Below, one piece after another: positions 15,817-22,677 of a DNA stretch of 24,356 bases. How positions within the stretch are numbered: the first letter of the stretch is position 1; each line of letters opens with the position of its first letter. The position numbers and the translations under genes were made by a program. The notes under the pieces were generated by a model. That model worked only from the letters and a program-made list of their open reading frames with translations, was not told where the DNA came from and did no database searches. The DNA comes from an uncultured Lachnospiraceae bacterium (lineage in GTDB: Bacteria > Bacillota > Clostridia > Lachnospirales > Lachnospiraceae): the NCBI GenBank assembly GCA_934408585.1, contig CAKRVA010000022.1, positions 1 through 24,356 on the forward strand, in the 5' to 3' direction.

Positions 15817-15834
15817 AAATGAGGTCCTTTTTTC
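15801..15834. terminator. Bidirectional Rho-independent terminator between convergent genes
   Basis: AAAGGACCT (15806-15814) pairs with AGGTCCTTT (15822-15830) around a 7-nt loop. T-runs follow on the plus strand (15828-15833), and on the minus strand the complement gives CCTTTTCTTT. It covers the stop codons of both the exonuclease gene (15814-15816) and the carboxypeptidase gene (15813-15815), so it can serve both. Confidence 0.85.
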
Positions 15835-17237
15835 ATTTTACGTCTTGTCTTTCTGGAATTGCGGTATCGCCGCACATTATCAAAAAAGCTGTAATTAATA
15901 ACAAAAGAATGAACAAAGCTGATTAGAATAATCAATAGTCCTAAGGCTAATAGAATCATCAGGACATATTTTACATTAATGACAAGAGGCTCTTGCTGTG
16001 AAGCTTCCGTAGTTTTATCTGGGGAGTCCTTGTACGTAAAACCATTGGAAGAAGAATCCGGAGAAAGTAAATTCACAGTTGCAGCTCCTACAAAAGCGCC
16101 GTGATAGTAATAGTTGATGATGGCAATTTCAGAATCGCTTTTGGTGTCATAGGAAACTTTTGAGTCCAGGTCTTCAAAAGTCACGGTTTTTGGCATAATG
16201 AGATAGCTGTCTTTATTTAGGGTCAGTACCTGCTGGGAATTTCCAAAAATATTCGTTGATGTATGGAAAAAGCTGGAGCTTTCAATCGAATATTTTGTTT
16301 CATGCTCCGCAACATTTACAACAGAAAAATTGGTAAATCCATAATCAAATAATTTTACCGTATCATAAAACTGATTTGGCGATTCCTCCTTGAGAATCAC
16401 GCAGATTAATTTCATGTCATTACGCTCGGCACATGTTACAAGTGTCTGCCTTGCCTCATCGGTATAACCGGTTTTGCCACCTTTAATTCCCTCATATGCA
16501 ATTTCACCGGAAATCAGCTGATGTTTATTCCGAACAATAAAATCATCCGGCTGGGTAGCAGTTGCCTGAAAGTGATAGGTGCCGGTGTTACCTATTTTAG
16601 ATAACTGCTCGTTTTGAAAAAATGCTTTTGCAATCAGAGCAAGGTCATGGGCTGTTGTATAATGATTCTCGTCGTATAGTCCGTGAGGATTTACAAAATG
16701 TGTATTCGTACATCCTAATTCTTTTGCCCTTTCATTCATCATTTCGGCAAAAGCCTCTGTAGAGCCTGCAATATGTTCTGCAATCGCATTGGCAACTTCG
16801 TTAGCAGAGCCTACCATAAGACCATAAAGACATTCCCGCATCGGCATGGACTGACCGGGGTCAATTCCAATGGTGGAACTACCGGATTCCAGACTAAATA
16901 CAGCGTCATAAGAAAAATTTACAATTTCATCCATCTGAGAGTTTTCGGCAGCCAACAGGCAGGTCATCATTTTAGTCGTACTTGCAGGATATAGCTTTTC
17001 ATCGATATTTTTGGCATAAAGAATGGTACCCGTATTTGCTTCCAGGAGATAAGCGGCCTGGGCGCCAATTTCAGGGCCCGCAGGCCAGTTTGCAATCTCA
17101 TTGGTCTGCACAGGAAGGGACTTTCGGTCTTCTGCTTCCTGCATGAATTCATCCGATACAGCCGGAGCCGCCAGAACGGTAGGAGTATATGAAATTAATA
17201 ATCCAATGGATAATAGGGTAATTAATGATTTTTTCAT
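15813..17237 (-). CDS. D-alanyl-D-alanine carboxypeptidase (PBP5/DacF-like, S11 family)
   Basis: A 474-residue secreted, membrane-anchored penicillin-binding protein that trims the terminal D-alanine from peptidoglycan stem peptides. A signal peptide (MKKSLITLLSIGLLIS, cleavage near VLAAPA) is followed by the catalytic domain with all three motifs: SxxK as STTK (Ser86, Lys89), SxN as SAN (144-146) and KTG (255-257). A beta-rich C-terminal domain, a Ser-rich stretch and a membrane segment (VLMILLALGLLIILISF) precede a strongly basic tail. Unlike the amphipathic anchor of E. coli PBP5, this is a full transmembrane helix. The ATG at 17237 was preferred over a GTG at 17252; neither has a clear ribosome site. 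Monocistronic, ending in a shared terminator. Confidence 0.95.
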   Translation of the reverse strand: MKKSLITLLSIGLLISYTPTVLAAPAVSDEFMQEAEDRKSLPVQTNEIANWPAGPEIGAQAAYLLEANTGTILYAKNIDEKLYPASTTKMMTCLLAAENSQMDEIVNFSYDAVFSLESGSSTIGIDPGQSMPMRECLYGLMVGSANEVANAIAEHIAGSTEAFAEMMNERAKELGCTNTHFVNPHGLYDENHYTTAHDLALIAKAFFQNEQLSKIGNTGTYHFQATATQPDDFIVRNKHQLISGEIAYEGIKGGKTGYTDEARQTLVTCAERNDMKLICVILKEESPNQFYDTVKLFDYGFTNFSVVNVAEHETKYSIESSSFFHTSTNIFGNSQQVLTLNKDSYLIMPKTVTFEDLDSKVSYDTKSDSEIAIINYYYHGAFVGAATVNLLSPDSSSNGFTYKDSPDKTTEASQQEPLVINVKYVLMILLALGLLIILISFVHSFVINYSFFDNVRRYRNSRKTRRKMKKGPHF

Positions 17238-17303
17238 GTTATTATCATACACTATTTTGAGACAAATCCATACATTTTTCTTTCTTAAATTTTTATAATG
17301 TAA

Positions 17304-17332
17304 ATATTATGTAAAAGTTGTTATATTGTTAA
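17304..17332 (-). promoter_or_regulatory. Candidate promoter of the carboxypeptidase gene
   Basis: On the minus strand TTAACA (17332-17327) and TAATAT (17309-17304) are separated by 17 nt. Transcription would begin near 17297, about 60 nt before the start codon. Its -35 lies within a small inverted repeat (GTTAA/TTAAC, 17328-17341) that abuts the -35 box of the divergent transporter promoter. The surrounding region is extremely AT-rich, so chance matches are possible. Confidence 0.4.
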
Positions 17333-17341
17333 AATATTAAC

Positions 17342-17370
17342 TTGACAAAAAATATAAGGTATGTTAATAA
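17342..17370 (+). promoter_or_regulatory. Strong sigma-A-type promoter of the ArsB/NhaD-type transporter operon
   Basis: A perfect -35 TTGACA (17342-17347), a 17-nt spacer and the -10 TAATAA (17365-17370) preceded by TGT, giving an extended -10. Transcription should start near 17377, about 90 nt before the start codon, producing a leader that contains an intrinsic-terminator-like hairpin. Confidence 0.75.
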
Positions 17371-17408
17371 AGATAAATGAAAAATAAAATATATATAAAT
17401 AATTTTTC

Positions 17409-17449
17409 ACCACTTACCATGCAAAGGCAAATGGAGTGGTATTTTTTTT
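17409..17449 (+). terminator. Leader terminator or attenuator upstream of the ArsB/NhaD-type transporter gene
   Basis: ACCACT (17409-17414) plus CCAT (17417-17420) pair with ATGG (17431-17434) plus AGTGGT (17435-17440), with a 2-nt bulge and a 10-nt loop, followed by A and eight T. This is a well-formed intrinsic terminator placed about 30 nt after the predicted transcription start and just before the ribosome site AAGGAG (17453-17458). It suggests attenuation; I see no alternative antiterminator stem or known riboswitch aptamer in the short AT-rich leader. Confidence 0.65.
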
Positions 17450-17465
17450 GTAAAGGAGAGAGAAA

Positions 17466-18812
17466 ATGGCACAGATTTTAGCAATTATAATTTTTGTTTC
17501 CATGTTTGCATTAATTATCAGTGAAAAAGTGGAACGCCATATCGTTACATTATGTGCGGGACTTTTAATGCTGGTACTCGTTTTTGGGATTACAATGCAT
17601 AGTTCCAGTGCAATCTGGAATACCTTAAATTTACGAGAAATTTTTACCGTAGGATTCTGGTACCATGTTGGAGAAAGTGCAGAGTCTACCGCAGGAATTA
17701 ATTGGGAAACCATTATTTTCATTGCGGGCATGATGATTATGGTAGAAGGTATGGGACATGCAGGATTTTTCCGCTGGTTATGTTTACGGATTGCAAAAGC
17801 CGTTAAATATAAGACGATTCCTATTTTTATTACCTTTATGCTTATGTCCAGCATTTTGGCAATGTTTATCGACAGTATTACCGTTATTTTATTCTTGGCA
17901 GCAGTAACCGTAGAATTGGCACAGCTTTTGAAGTTTAACCCTGTTCCAGTGATTTTGGCAGAAATTTTCTGTGCTAATCTGGGTGGCTCGGCTACGATGT
18001 GTGGAGATCCACCAAATATCATTATCGGTACTTCATTAGGTTTGTCCTTTAGTGACTTTATTACGAATACAGGTGCAATAGCAGGAATATCTCTGATATT
18101 ATCTGTAATTTATTTTTACATAGTATTCCATAAACAGCTTGTTCAGAATACAGTCATTGACGCTTCTTCTTATCCAGAACCGAAAGAAGCAATTACAAAC
18201 AAATCGAAATTTGTTATCAGTAGTATTATTTTTCTGTGTGCTATTGTAATGTTGATTACACATGCACAGACAGGATTAAGTGTTGCATTTATCGGTTTGT
18301 CTGTTGCAATTGTTACATTAATTACATCCGGTAAAGATATGATTCTGCTTTTGAAAAAGGTAGATTATAAGACATTATTATTCTTTATTGGACTGTTTGT
18401 TGTTGTTGGTGGATTGGAACAGACAGGAATTTTGGAAATAATTGCAAATTTTATTGGAAAAGTATGCGGTGGAAATGTTAAACTAATGGTAGCAATTATT
18501 ATTTGGGTTTCTGCAATTGCCAGTGCATTTATTGATAATATTCCTTTTGCTGCAACCATGATTCCGGTTATTAAGAGTCTTTCCGCTATGGAAGGCGTTG
18601 ACTTATCCATTCTGGCATGGACTTTATCTATGGGAACAGATATTGGTGGAAGTGCAACTCCGATAGGAGCTTCCGCAAATGTTGTAGGAACAGCAGTTGC
18701 TGCAAAAGAAGGTTATCCGATTGGCTGGGGTAAATATTGCAAATCCATGTTGCCGGCTACTTTAATGGTAGTTCTGGTATCTATGATATTTATTTTCATA
18801 AAATATTTGTAG
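17466..18812 (+). CDS. ArsB/NhaD-type ion transporter (SLC13-like, possible Na+/H+ antiporter)
   Basis: A 448-residue membrane protein with about ten to twelve hydrophobic segments. It shows the two-fold repeated motifs of the ion transporter superfamily: FIDSITVILFLAAVTVE with NLGGSATMCGDPPNIIIG in the first half, and AFIDNIPFAATMIPVI with GTDIGGSATPIGASANVVG in the second. The GDPPN motif is typical of the ArsB/NhaD/P-protein branch, which moves Na+ against H+, arsenite or anions; the actual substrate is uncertain. AAGGAG precedes the ATG. It is the first gene of an operon with a cytidylate kinase-like gene 19 nt downstream and trmB beyond. A terminator hairpin in its leader hints at regulated read-through. 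Confidence 0.87.
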   Translation: MAQILAIIIFVSMFALIISEKVERHIVTLCAGLLMLVLVFGITMHSSSAIWNTLNLREIFTVGFWYHVGESAESTAGINWETIIFIAGMMIMVEGMGHAGFFRWLCLRIAKAVKYKTIPIFITFMLMSSILAMFIDSITVILFLAAVTVELAQLLKFNPVPVILAEIFCANLGGSATMCGDPPNIIIGTSLGLSFSDFITNTGAIAGISLILSVIYFYIVFHKQLVQNTVIDASSYPEPKEAITNKSKFVISSIIFLCAIVMLITHAQTGLSVAFIGLSVAIVTLITSGKDMILLLKKVDYKTLLFFIGLFVVVGGLEQTGILEIIANFIGKVCGGNVKLMVAIIIWVSAIASAFIDNIPFAATMIPVIKSLSAMEGVDLSILAWTLSMGTDIGGSATPIGASANVVGTAVAAKEGYPIGWGKYCKSMLPATLMVVLVSMIFIFIKYL

Positions 18813-18831
18813 GTAGAAGGAGGGACCGCAA

Positions 18832-19443
18832 ATGGAGGAACAGAATAAAAAGCAGCAGATTATCATTTCCGTTGGACGAGAGTTTGGAAGTGGTGGACAT
18901 GAAATCTCAGAGAAACTTTCCGAAATATTTGGTATTGAATTATATGATAAGAATATTTTGGAGCATATTGCAGAGCTGAAAAATGTCAACGTTGCAGACT
19001 ATGAGAAATACGATGAAGTTCCACGCAACCTGGTTTTTTCCAGAAAAGTAAAGGGATTTTCCAATTCCATGGAAGAGAATATTGCAAACATCCAGTTTAA
19101 TTATTTGAAAAAGAAAGCAGAAGAAGGAGAATCCTTCGTTGTTGTTGGAAGATGTGCGGAAACTGTGTTAAAACAATATCCGGCATTAGTTTCTATCTTT
19201 GTTCTGAGTGACTGGGATGCAAAAGTAAAGAGAATTATGCGTATTTATGGTCTTTCTGAAAAGGATGCGGAGAGTTATATTACCCGTAAAGACCGTAAGA
19301 GAAGAGAGTACCACAATTATTACTGTGATATAAAATGGGGTGACTCCAGAAATTACGATATCAGCATCAACAGTAGTAAGCTTGGAGAAGAAGAAACTGC
19401 AAAAATGCTTGCAGAGTATGTTAAGAAGAGAAGAGGACTATAA
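18832..19443 (+). CDS. Cytidylate kinase-like family protein
   Basis: A 203-residue protein with an N-terminal nucleotide-binding loop ISVGREFGSGGHEI (about 12-25), followed by LYDKNILEHIAEL as in cytidylate kinase-like proteins (PF13189). A lid-like segment rich in Arg and Lys, TRKDRKRREYHNYYCD, is typical of nucleoside monophosphate kinase folds. These proteins are common in Clostridia, and most have no tested substrate; it need not be the housekeeping Cmk. AAGGAGGGA is a strong ribosome site 8 nt before the ATG. It sits between the transporter gene and trmB, 6 nt before the latter's start, and is probably cotranscribed with both. Confidence 0.88.
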   Translation: MEEQNKKQQIIISVGREFGSGGHEISEKLSEIFGIELYDKNILEHIAELKNVNVADYEKYDEVPRNLVFSRKVKGFSNSMEENIANIQFNYLKKKAEEGESFVVVGRCAETVLKQYPALVSIFVLSDWDAKVKRIMRIYGLSEKDAESYITRKDRKRREYHNYYCDIKWGDSRNYDISINSSKLGEEETAKMLAEYVKKRRGL

Positions 19444-19449
19444 TTTTTC

Positions 19450-20088
19450 ATGAGATTAAGAAATATTTCAGGTTCCAGAGATGTGATTGCACAAAGCAGC
19501 CTAGTGGTTCATGAACCATTTTTACAAAAAGGAAAATGGAAGGCGTTATTCGGAAATGACCATCCGATTCATATAGAAATTGGAATGGGAAAAGGAAAAT
19601 TCCTTCATGAAATGGCTTTAAGGAATCCGGATATTAATTATATCGGAATTGAGAAATATTCCAGCGTTCTTCTCCGGGCAATTCAGAAGATGGAGCTGGA
19701 GCCTTTAGACAATCTGTTGTTTATTCGTATGGATGCAGAAGAGATTGACGAAGTCTTTGAAAAGGATGAAGTAGATAAGATTTACCTGAACTTTTCAGAT
19801 CCATGGCCTAAGGACCGTCATGCAAAACGAAGACTTCCTTCCAGGGAATTCTTAAGCAGATATGACAAATTCCTGAAAAAAACCGGCACATTGGAATTTA
19901 AAACAGATAACCGGGCACTTTTTGATTTTGCGGTAGAGGAACTTCCTTTTGCAGGATGGGAAGCAATTCATATTACCTATGACCTTCATCAGGATGAGGA
20001 ATTATCAGAGGGAAATGTGATGACGGAATATGAGGAAAAGTTCTCTGCAATGGGAAATCCAATTTGTAAATACATTATAAAGAGATAA
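19450..20088 (+). CDS. trmB: tRNA (guanine-46-N7)-methyltransferase TrmB
   Basis: A 212-residue SAM-dependent enzyme that methylates N7 of G46 in the variable loop of tRNAs. Class I methyltransferase motif I reads HIEIGMGKGKF (41-51), followed by YIGIEKYSSV with the acidic ribose-binding residue. The family signature NFSDPWPKDRHAKRRL (114-129) is intact, as is the later FKTDNRALFDF. Length matches the usual ~210-230. AGAGGA lies about 11 nt before the ATG, inside the end of the cytidylate kinase-like gene. Last gene of its operon; a tRNA-Pro gene follows 63 nt downstream. No T-tailed hairpin follows the stop, so read-through into the tRNA is possible. Confidence 0.97.
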   Translation: MRLRNISGSRDVIAQSSLVVHEPFLQKGKWKALFGNDHPIHIEIGMGKGKFLHEMALRNPDINYIGIEKYSSVLLRAIQKMELEPLDNLLFIRMDAEEIDEVFEKDEVDKIYLNFSDPWPKDRHAKRRLPSREFLSRYDKFLKKTGTLEFKTDNRALFDFAVEELPFAGWEAIHITYDLHQDEELSEGNVMTEYEEKFSAMGNPICKYIIKR

Positions 20089-20101
20089 ATTTTTTGAACA
20101 G

Positions 20102-20140
20102 CATTGACAATCATACCTAAAAAAGGTATGATTGTCAATG
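20102..20140. repeat. Perfect 17-bp inverted repeat carrying mirror-image promoters
   Basis: CATTGACAATCATACCT (20102-20118) and its exact complement (20124-20140) flank a 5-nt A loop. No T-run follows on either strand, so it is not a standard terminator. Each arm contributes one promoter box to each strand: plus TTGACA (20104-20109) with TATGAT (20127-20132), and minus TTGACA (20138-20133) with TATGAT (20115-20110), both at 17-nt spacing. Confidence 0.8.
20104..20132 (+). promoter_or_regulatory. Promoter of tRNA-Pro, embedded in an inverted repeat
   Basis: Consensus -35 TTGACA (20104-20109), exact 17-nt spacer and -10 TATGAT (20127-20132). Transcription would begin near 20139, about 13 nt before the mature tRNA end. 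Because the repeat is symmetric, an identical promoter faces the minus strand into the 3' end of trmB. Confidence 0.75.
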
Positions 20141-20151
20141 ACTTGTGATAA

Positions 20152-20225
<74 letters not shown>

Positions 20226-20240
20226 CGCTAGAAATATAAG

Positions 20241-20281
20241 AAAAAACAGCTTTTAACGATTTGTTAATAAGCTGTTTTTTT
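20241..20281 (+). terminator. Rho-independent terminator of tRNA-Pro
   Basis: AAAAAACAGCTT (20241-20252) pairs with AAGCTGTTTTTT (20269-20280), with an inner TTAAC/GTTAA stem continuing towards the loop. The T-run completes an intrinsic terminator 16 nt after the tRNA. The complementary A-run could also let it work on the minus strand. Confidence 0.88.
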
Positions 20282-20283
20282 AG

Positions 20284-20312
20284 TTGCATACCACTTTTGA
20301 ACTTATTATAAT
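20284..20312 (+). promoter_or_regulatory. Promoter of the HtrA-like-yhaM-rlmD operon
   Basis: TTGCAT (20284-20289), a 17-nt spacer and a consensus TATAAT (20307-20312), about 37 nt before the ATG at 20350 and directly after the tRNA terminator. Confidence 0.7.
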
Positions 20313-20349
20313 ATCCGTAGATATAAAGTAGTTTATTGGAGCTTAATAT

Positions 20350-21690
20350 ATGGAAGAACAAAGAGAAGATAATAAAATAGAAAAAACTTCTGATTTTATG
20401 AAGGAAACCATTAAACAGCGGCCACTGAACCGAAAAAAACTGGTTCGCAGAACAATTATTACGGCTGCAATGGCTGTGATTTTCGGACTTGTTGCGTGTG
20501 TTACCTTTTTGCTCCTGGAGCCGGTAATCAGTAATAAACTTTATCCGGAAGAAGAACCTAAGCAGGTCGTTTTTGTAGAAGAGAAAGAAAATGAAATGCT
20601 GCCTGCAGATATGCTGGTAGATGATTCCGAAATGCATCCGGAGGAAACAGAGCCACCGGCACTTCAGGATGCACAGATTGAACAGGTTTTATCGGAAATG
20701 AAGCTGGGAGTAGAAGATTATCTTTCTTTATCCGGGGCAATTTCAGAAGTGGCAAGAAGTGTTCAGAATTCCGTCGTAAAGGTAGTTGGAATTACTTCTG
20801 ACAGGGACTGGTTTGATAATGAATATAAAAATGAAGATACGATTTCCGGTGTTGTTATTGCGGACAATGGTAAGGAACTCCTGATTCTGGCAGGAATTAA
20901 AAGCATTCTGGATGCAGAATCGTTGGAGATTGTATTTGCAAATGGCGATAGTTATGATGCAGTTATCAAGGAAGAGGACTATAATACCGGTCTTGCGGTG
21001 CTATCGATTACAAAAAGCACAATTCAGAAAGAGACGCTGGAGCTTGCAGTTCCAATTAGCATGGGGACGTCGTCAAGTGTGAATCTTCCCGGGAATCCGG
21101 TAATTGCAATCGGAAGTCCTATGGGTACGGAAAATTCTATCAGCATGGGAATGATTACGACTTCGAGTGGGTTAATCAATCTGCCCGATAGTGCGTATAA
21201 ACAGATAGGGACAGATATTTATGGAAGTCCCACTGCAAGTGGAATATTAGTCAATCTCCGTGGACAATTGATTGGTGTGATTGATATGTCCTATAACAGC
21301 AGCGACATGAAAAATCTGATAAGCGGAATTGGAATCTCAGAGCTGAAAAGATTGATTGAATGTTTATCAAATAACAAAGAGATTGCCTATCTGGGGATTT
21401 ATGGAACAGATGTAACAAAAGAAGCAAATGAGGATATGCAGGTTCCTTTTGGTGCATATATTAAAGAGATTAACATGGATTCTCCTGCGATGGATGCCGG
21501 AATCCAGAGCGGTGATGTAGTTGTGCAGATAGGGGAAACAGAAATTACAACTTATCAGGAGCTCGTAAATCAACTTTTAAAGCTGCGGCCGGATGCAGAG
21601 ATACAGATGCTGGTTATGCGACAGGGACCGGATGGATATACACCGATGGAAATTACGGTGACACTGGGCTCACAAGGTCAGACAAAATAA
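20350..21690 (+). CDS. HtrA-like trypsin-fold/PDZ membrane protein lacking the catalytic triad
   Basis: A 446-residue protein: cytoplasmic N-terminus (1-33), one membrane segment (about 35-57), acidic linker, a chymotrypsin-like domain (about 120-340) and a C-terminal PDZ domain (about 345-440; DSPAMDAGIQSGDVVVQIG). The layout matches DegP/HtrA-type proteins of Firmicutes. Catalytic positions look lost: where HtrA has TNNHV there is LAGIKSI (180-186, no His); the TDLAV aspartate is Gly214 in NTGLAVLSI; the GNSGGPLV loop reads TASGILV, keeping only a candidate Ser297. It is therefore probably a non-proteolytic scaffold or sensor, although the alignment is by eye. GGAG sits 8 nt before the ATG. 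It leads an operon with yhaM (25 nt gap) and rlmD. Confidence 0.88.
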   Translation: MEEQREDNKIEKTSDFMKETIKQRPLNRKKLVRRTIITAAMAVIFGLVACVTFLLLEPVISNKLYPEEEPKQVVFVEEKENEMLPADMLVDDSEMHPEETEPPALQDAQIEQVLSEMKLGVEDYLSLSGAISEVARSVQNSVVKVVGITSDRDWFDNEYKNEDTISGVVIADNGKELLILAGIKSILDAESLEIVFANGDSYDAVIKEEDYNTGLAVLSITKSTIQKETLELAVPISMGTSSSVNLPGNPVIAIGSPMGTENSISMGMITTSSGLINLPDSAYKQIGTDIYGSPTASGILVNLRGQLIGVIDMSYNSSDMKNLISGIGISELKRLIECLSNNKEIAYLGIYGTDVTKEANEDMQVPFGAYIKEINMDSPAMDAGIQSGDVVVQIGETEITTYQELVNQLLKLRPDAEIQMLVMRQGPDGYTPMEITVTLGSQGQTK

Positions 21691-21715
21691 TTTATAGAAA
21701 GAAAAGGTGCAAACA

Positions 21716-22660
21716 ATGAAGTATTTAAAGGATTACAAAGACGGAGACCGTTTTTTTGATATTTATCTTTGTAAACACAAGTTATCTGCAGTAACAAAAA
21801 ATGGAAAACCTTATGAAAGTCTCATTTTGCAGGACAAAACAGGAACCATGGACGCAAAAATCTGGGACCCGAACAGTGCCGGAATAGCAGATTTTGATGT
21901 TCTGGACTACATAGAAGTATATGGTGAGGTAAACAGCTTCCAGGGAGCATTGCAGGTAAATGTAAAAAGAATCCGTAAATGCACAGAGGATGAAGTGAAT
22001 CCGGGAGATTATTTACCGGTCAGCAAATATGATATTGAAGAAATGTATCAGGAACTTCTGAGATTCATTGACAGTATTCAGAATTCTTATTTGAAAACAC
22101 TTTTGAATGAATTTTTTGTGGAAGATGCGGATTTTATTTCTTCTTTTAAGAAATCATCTGCAGCAAAATCAGTACATCATGGATTTGTGGGAGGATTACT
22201 TCAGCATACGCTGAGTGTTACAAAGATGTGCGATTATTACTGCAAGTGCTATGAACGTCTGAACAGAGATTTACTGCTTAGTGCAGCAATCTGCCATGAT
22301 ATCGGAAAAACAAAAGAACTTTCGGTATTTCCACAAAATGATTATACCGATGAAGGTCAGTTTCTTGGACACATTGTGATTGGAACGGAAATGGTGGGAG
22401 AAAAGATTCGGAATATCAGCGGTTTTCCAGCCATTCTTGCGAACGAGTTAAAACACTGTATTCTTTCTCATCATGGGGAATATGAATTCGGTTCACCCAA
22501 AAAGCCTGCCATTATGGAGGCAGTTGCATTAAACTTTGCAGATAATACTGATGCAAAGCTCCAAATTTTTACCGAAATGATGGAAAATACAACCGAAACC
22601 GGATGGCTTGGTTTTAACCGGCTATTTGATTCAAATGTTATTGGAACGAGAGTGGAATAA
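21716..22660 (+). CDS. yhaM: 3'-5' exoribonuclease YhaM
   Basis: A 314-residue protein, the length of B. subtilis YhaM. An N-terminal OB-fold nucleic-acid-binding domain (about 1-90, with SLILQDKTGTMDAKIWD) is followed by an HD-type metal phosphohydrolase domain (about 155-300): HHGFVGGLLQHTLSV and the HD pair in AAICHDIGKTKEL, then HIVIGTEMV and CILSHHGEYEFGSPKKP. YhaM is a 3'-5' exonuclease that trims RNA, and can act on DNA, using metal ions. The ATG at 21716 was chosen over a GTG at 21707 because AAAAGG (21702-21707) lies 8 nt upstream and MKYLKDYKDGD is the natural start. Confidence 0.93.
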   Translation: MKYLKDYKDGDRFFDIYLCKHKLSAVTKNGKPYESLILQDKTGTMDAKIWDPNSAGIADFDVLDYIEVYGEVNSFQGALQVNVKRIRKCTEDEVNPGDYLPVSKYDIEEMYQELLRFIDSIQNSYLKTLLNEFFVEDADFISSFKKSSAAKSVHHGFVGGLLQHTLSVTKMCDYYCKCYERLNRDLLLSAAICHDIGKTKELSVFPQNDYTDEGQFLGHIVIGTEMVGEKIRNISGFPAILANELKHCILSHHGEYEFGSPKKPAIMEAVALNFADNTDAKLQIFTEMMENTTETGWLGFNRLFDSNVIGTRVE

Positions 22661-22677
22661 TACAGAAGGAGCATAAG

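Noticed and set aside
20102..20140. The inverted repeat as a terminator of trmB
   Set aside because: The stem is strong but no T-run follows on either strand, and the arms make excellent promoter boxes; I list it as a repeat and promoter instead.
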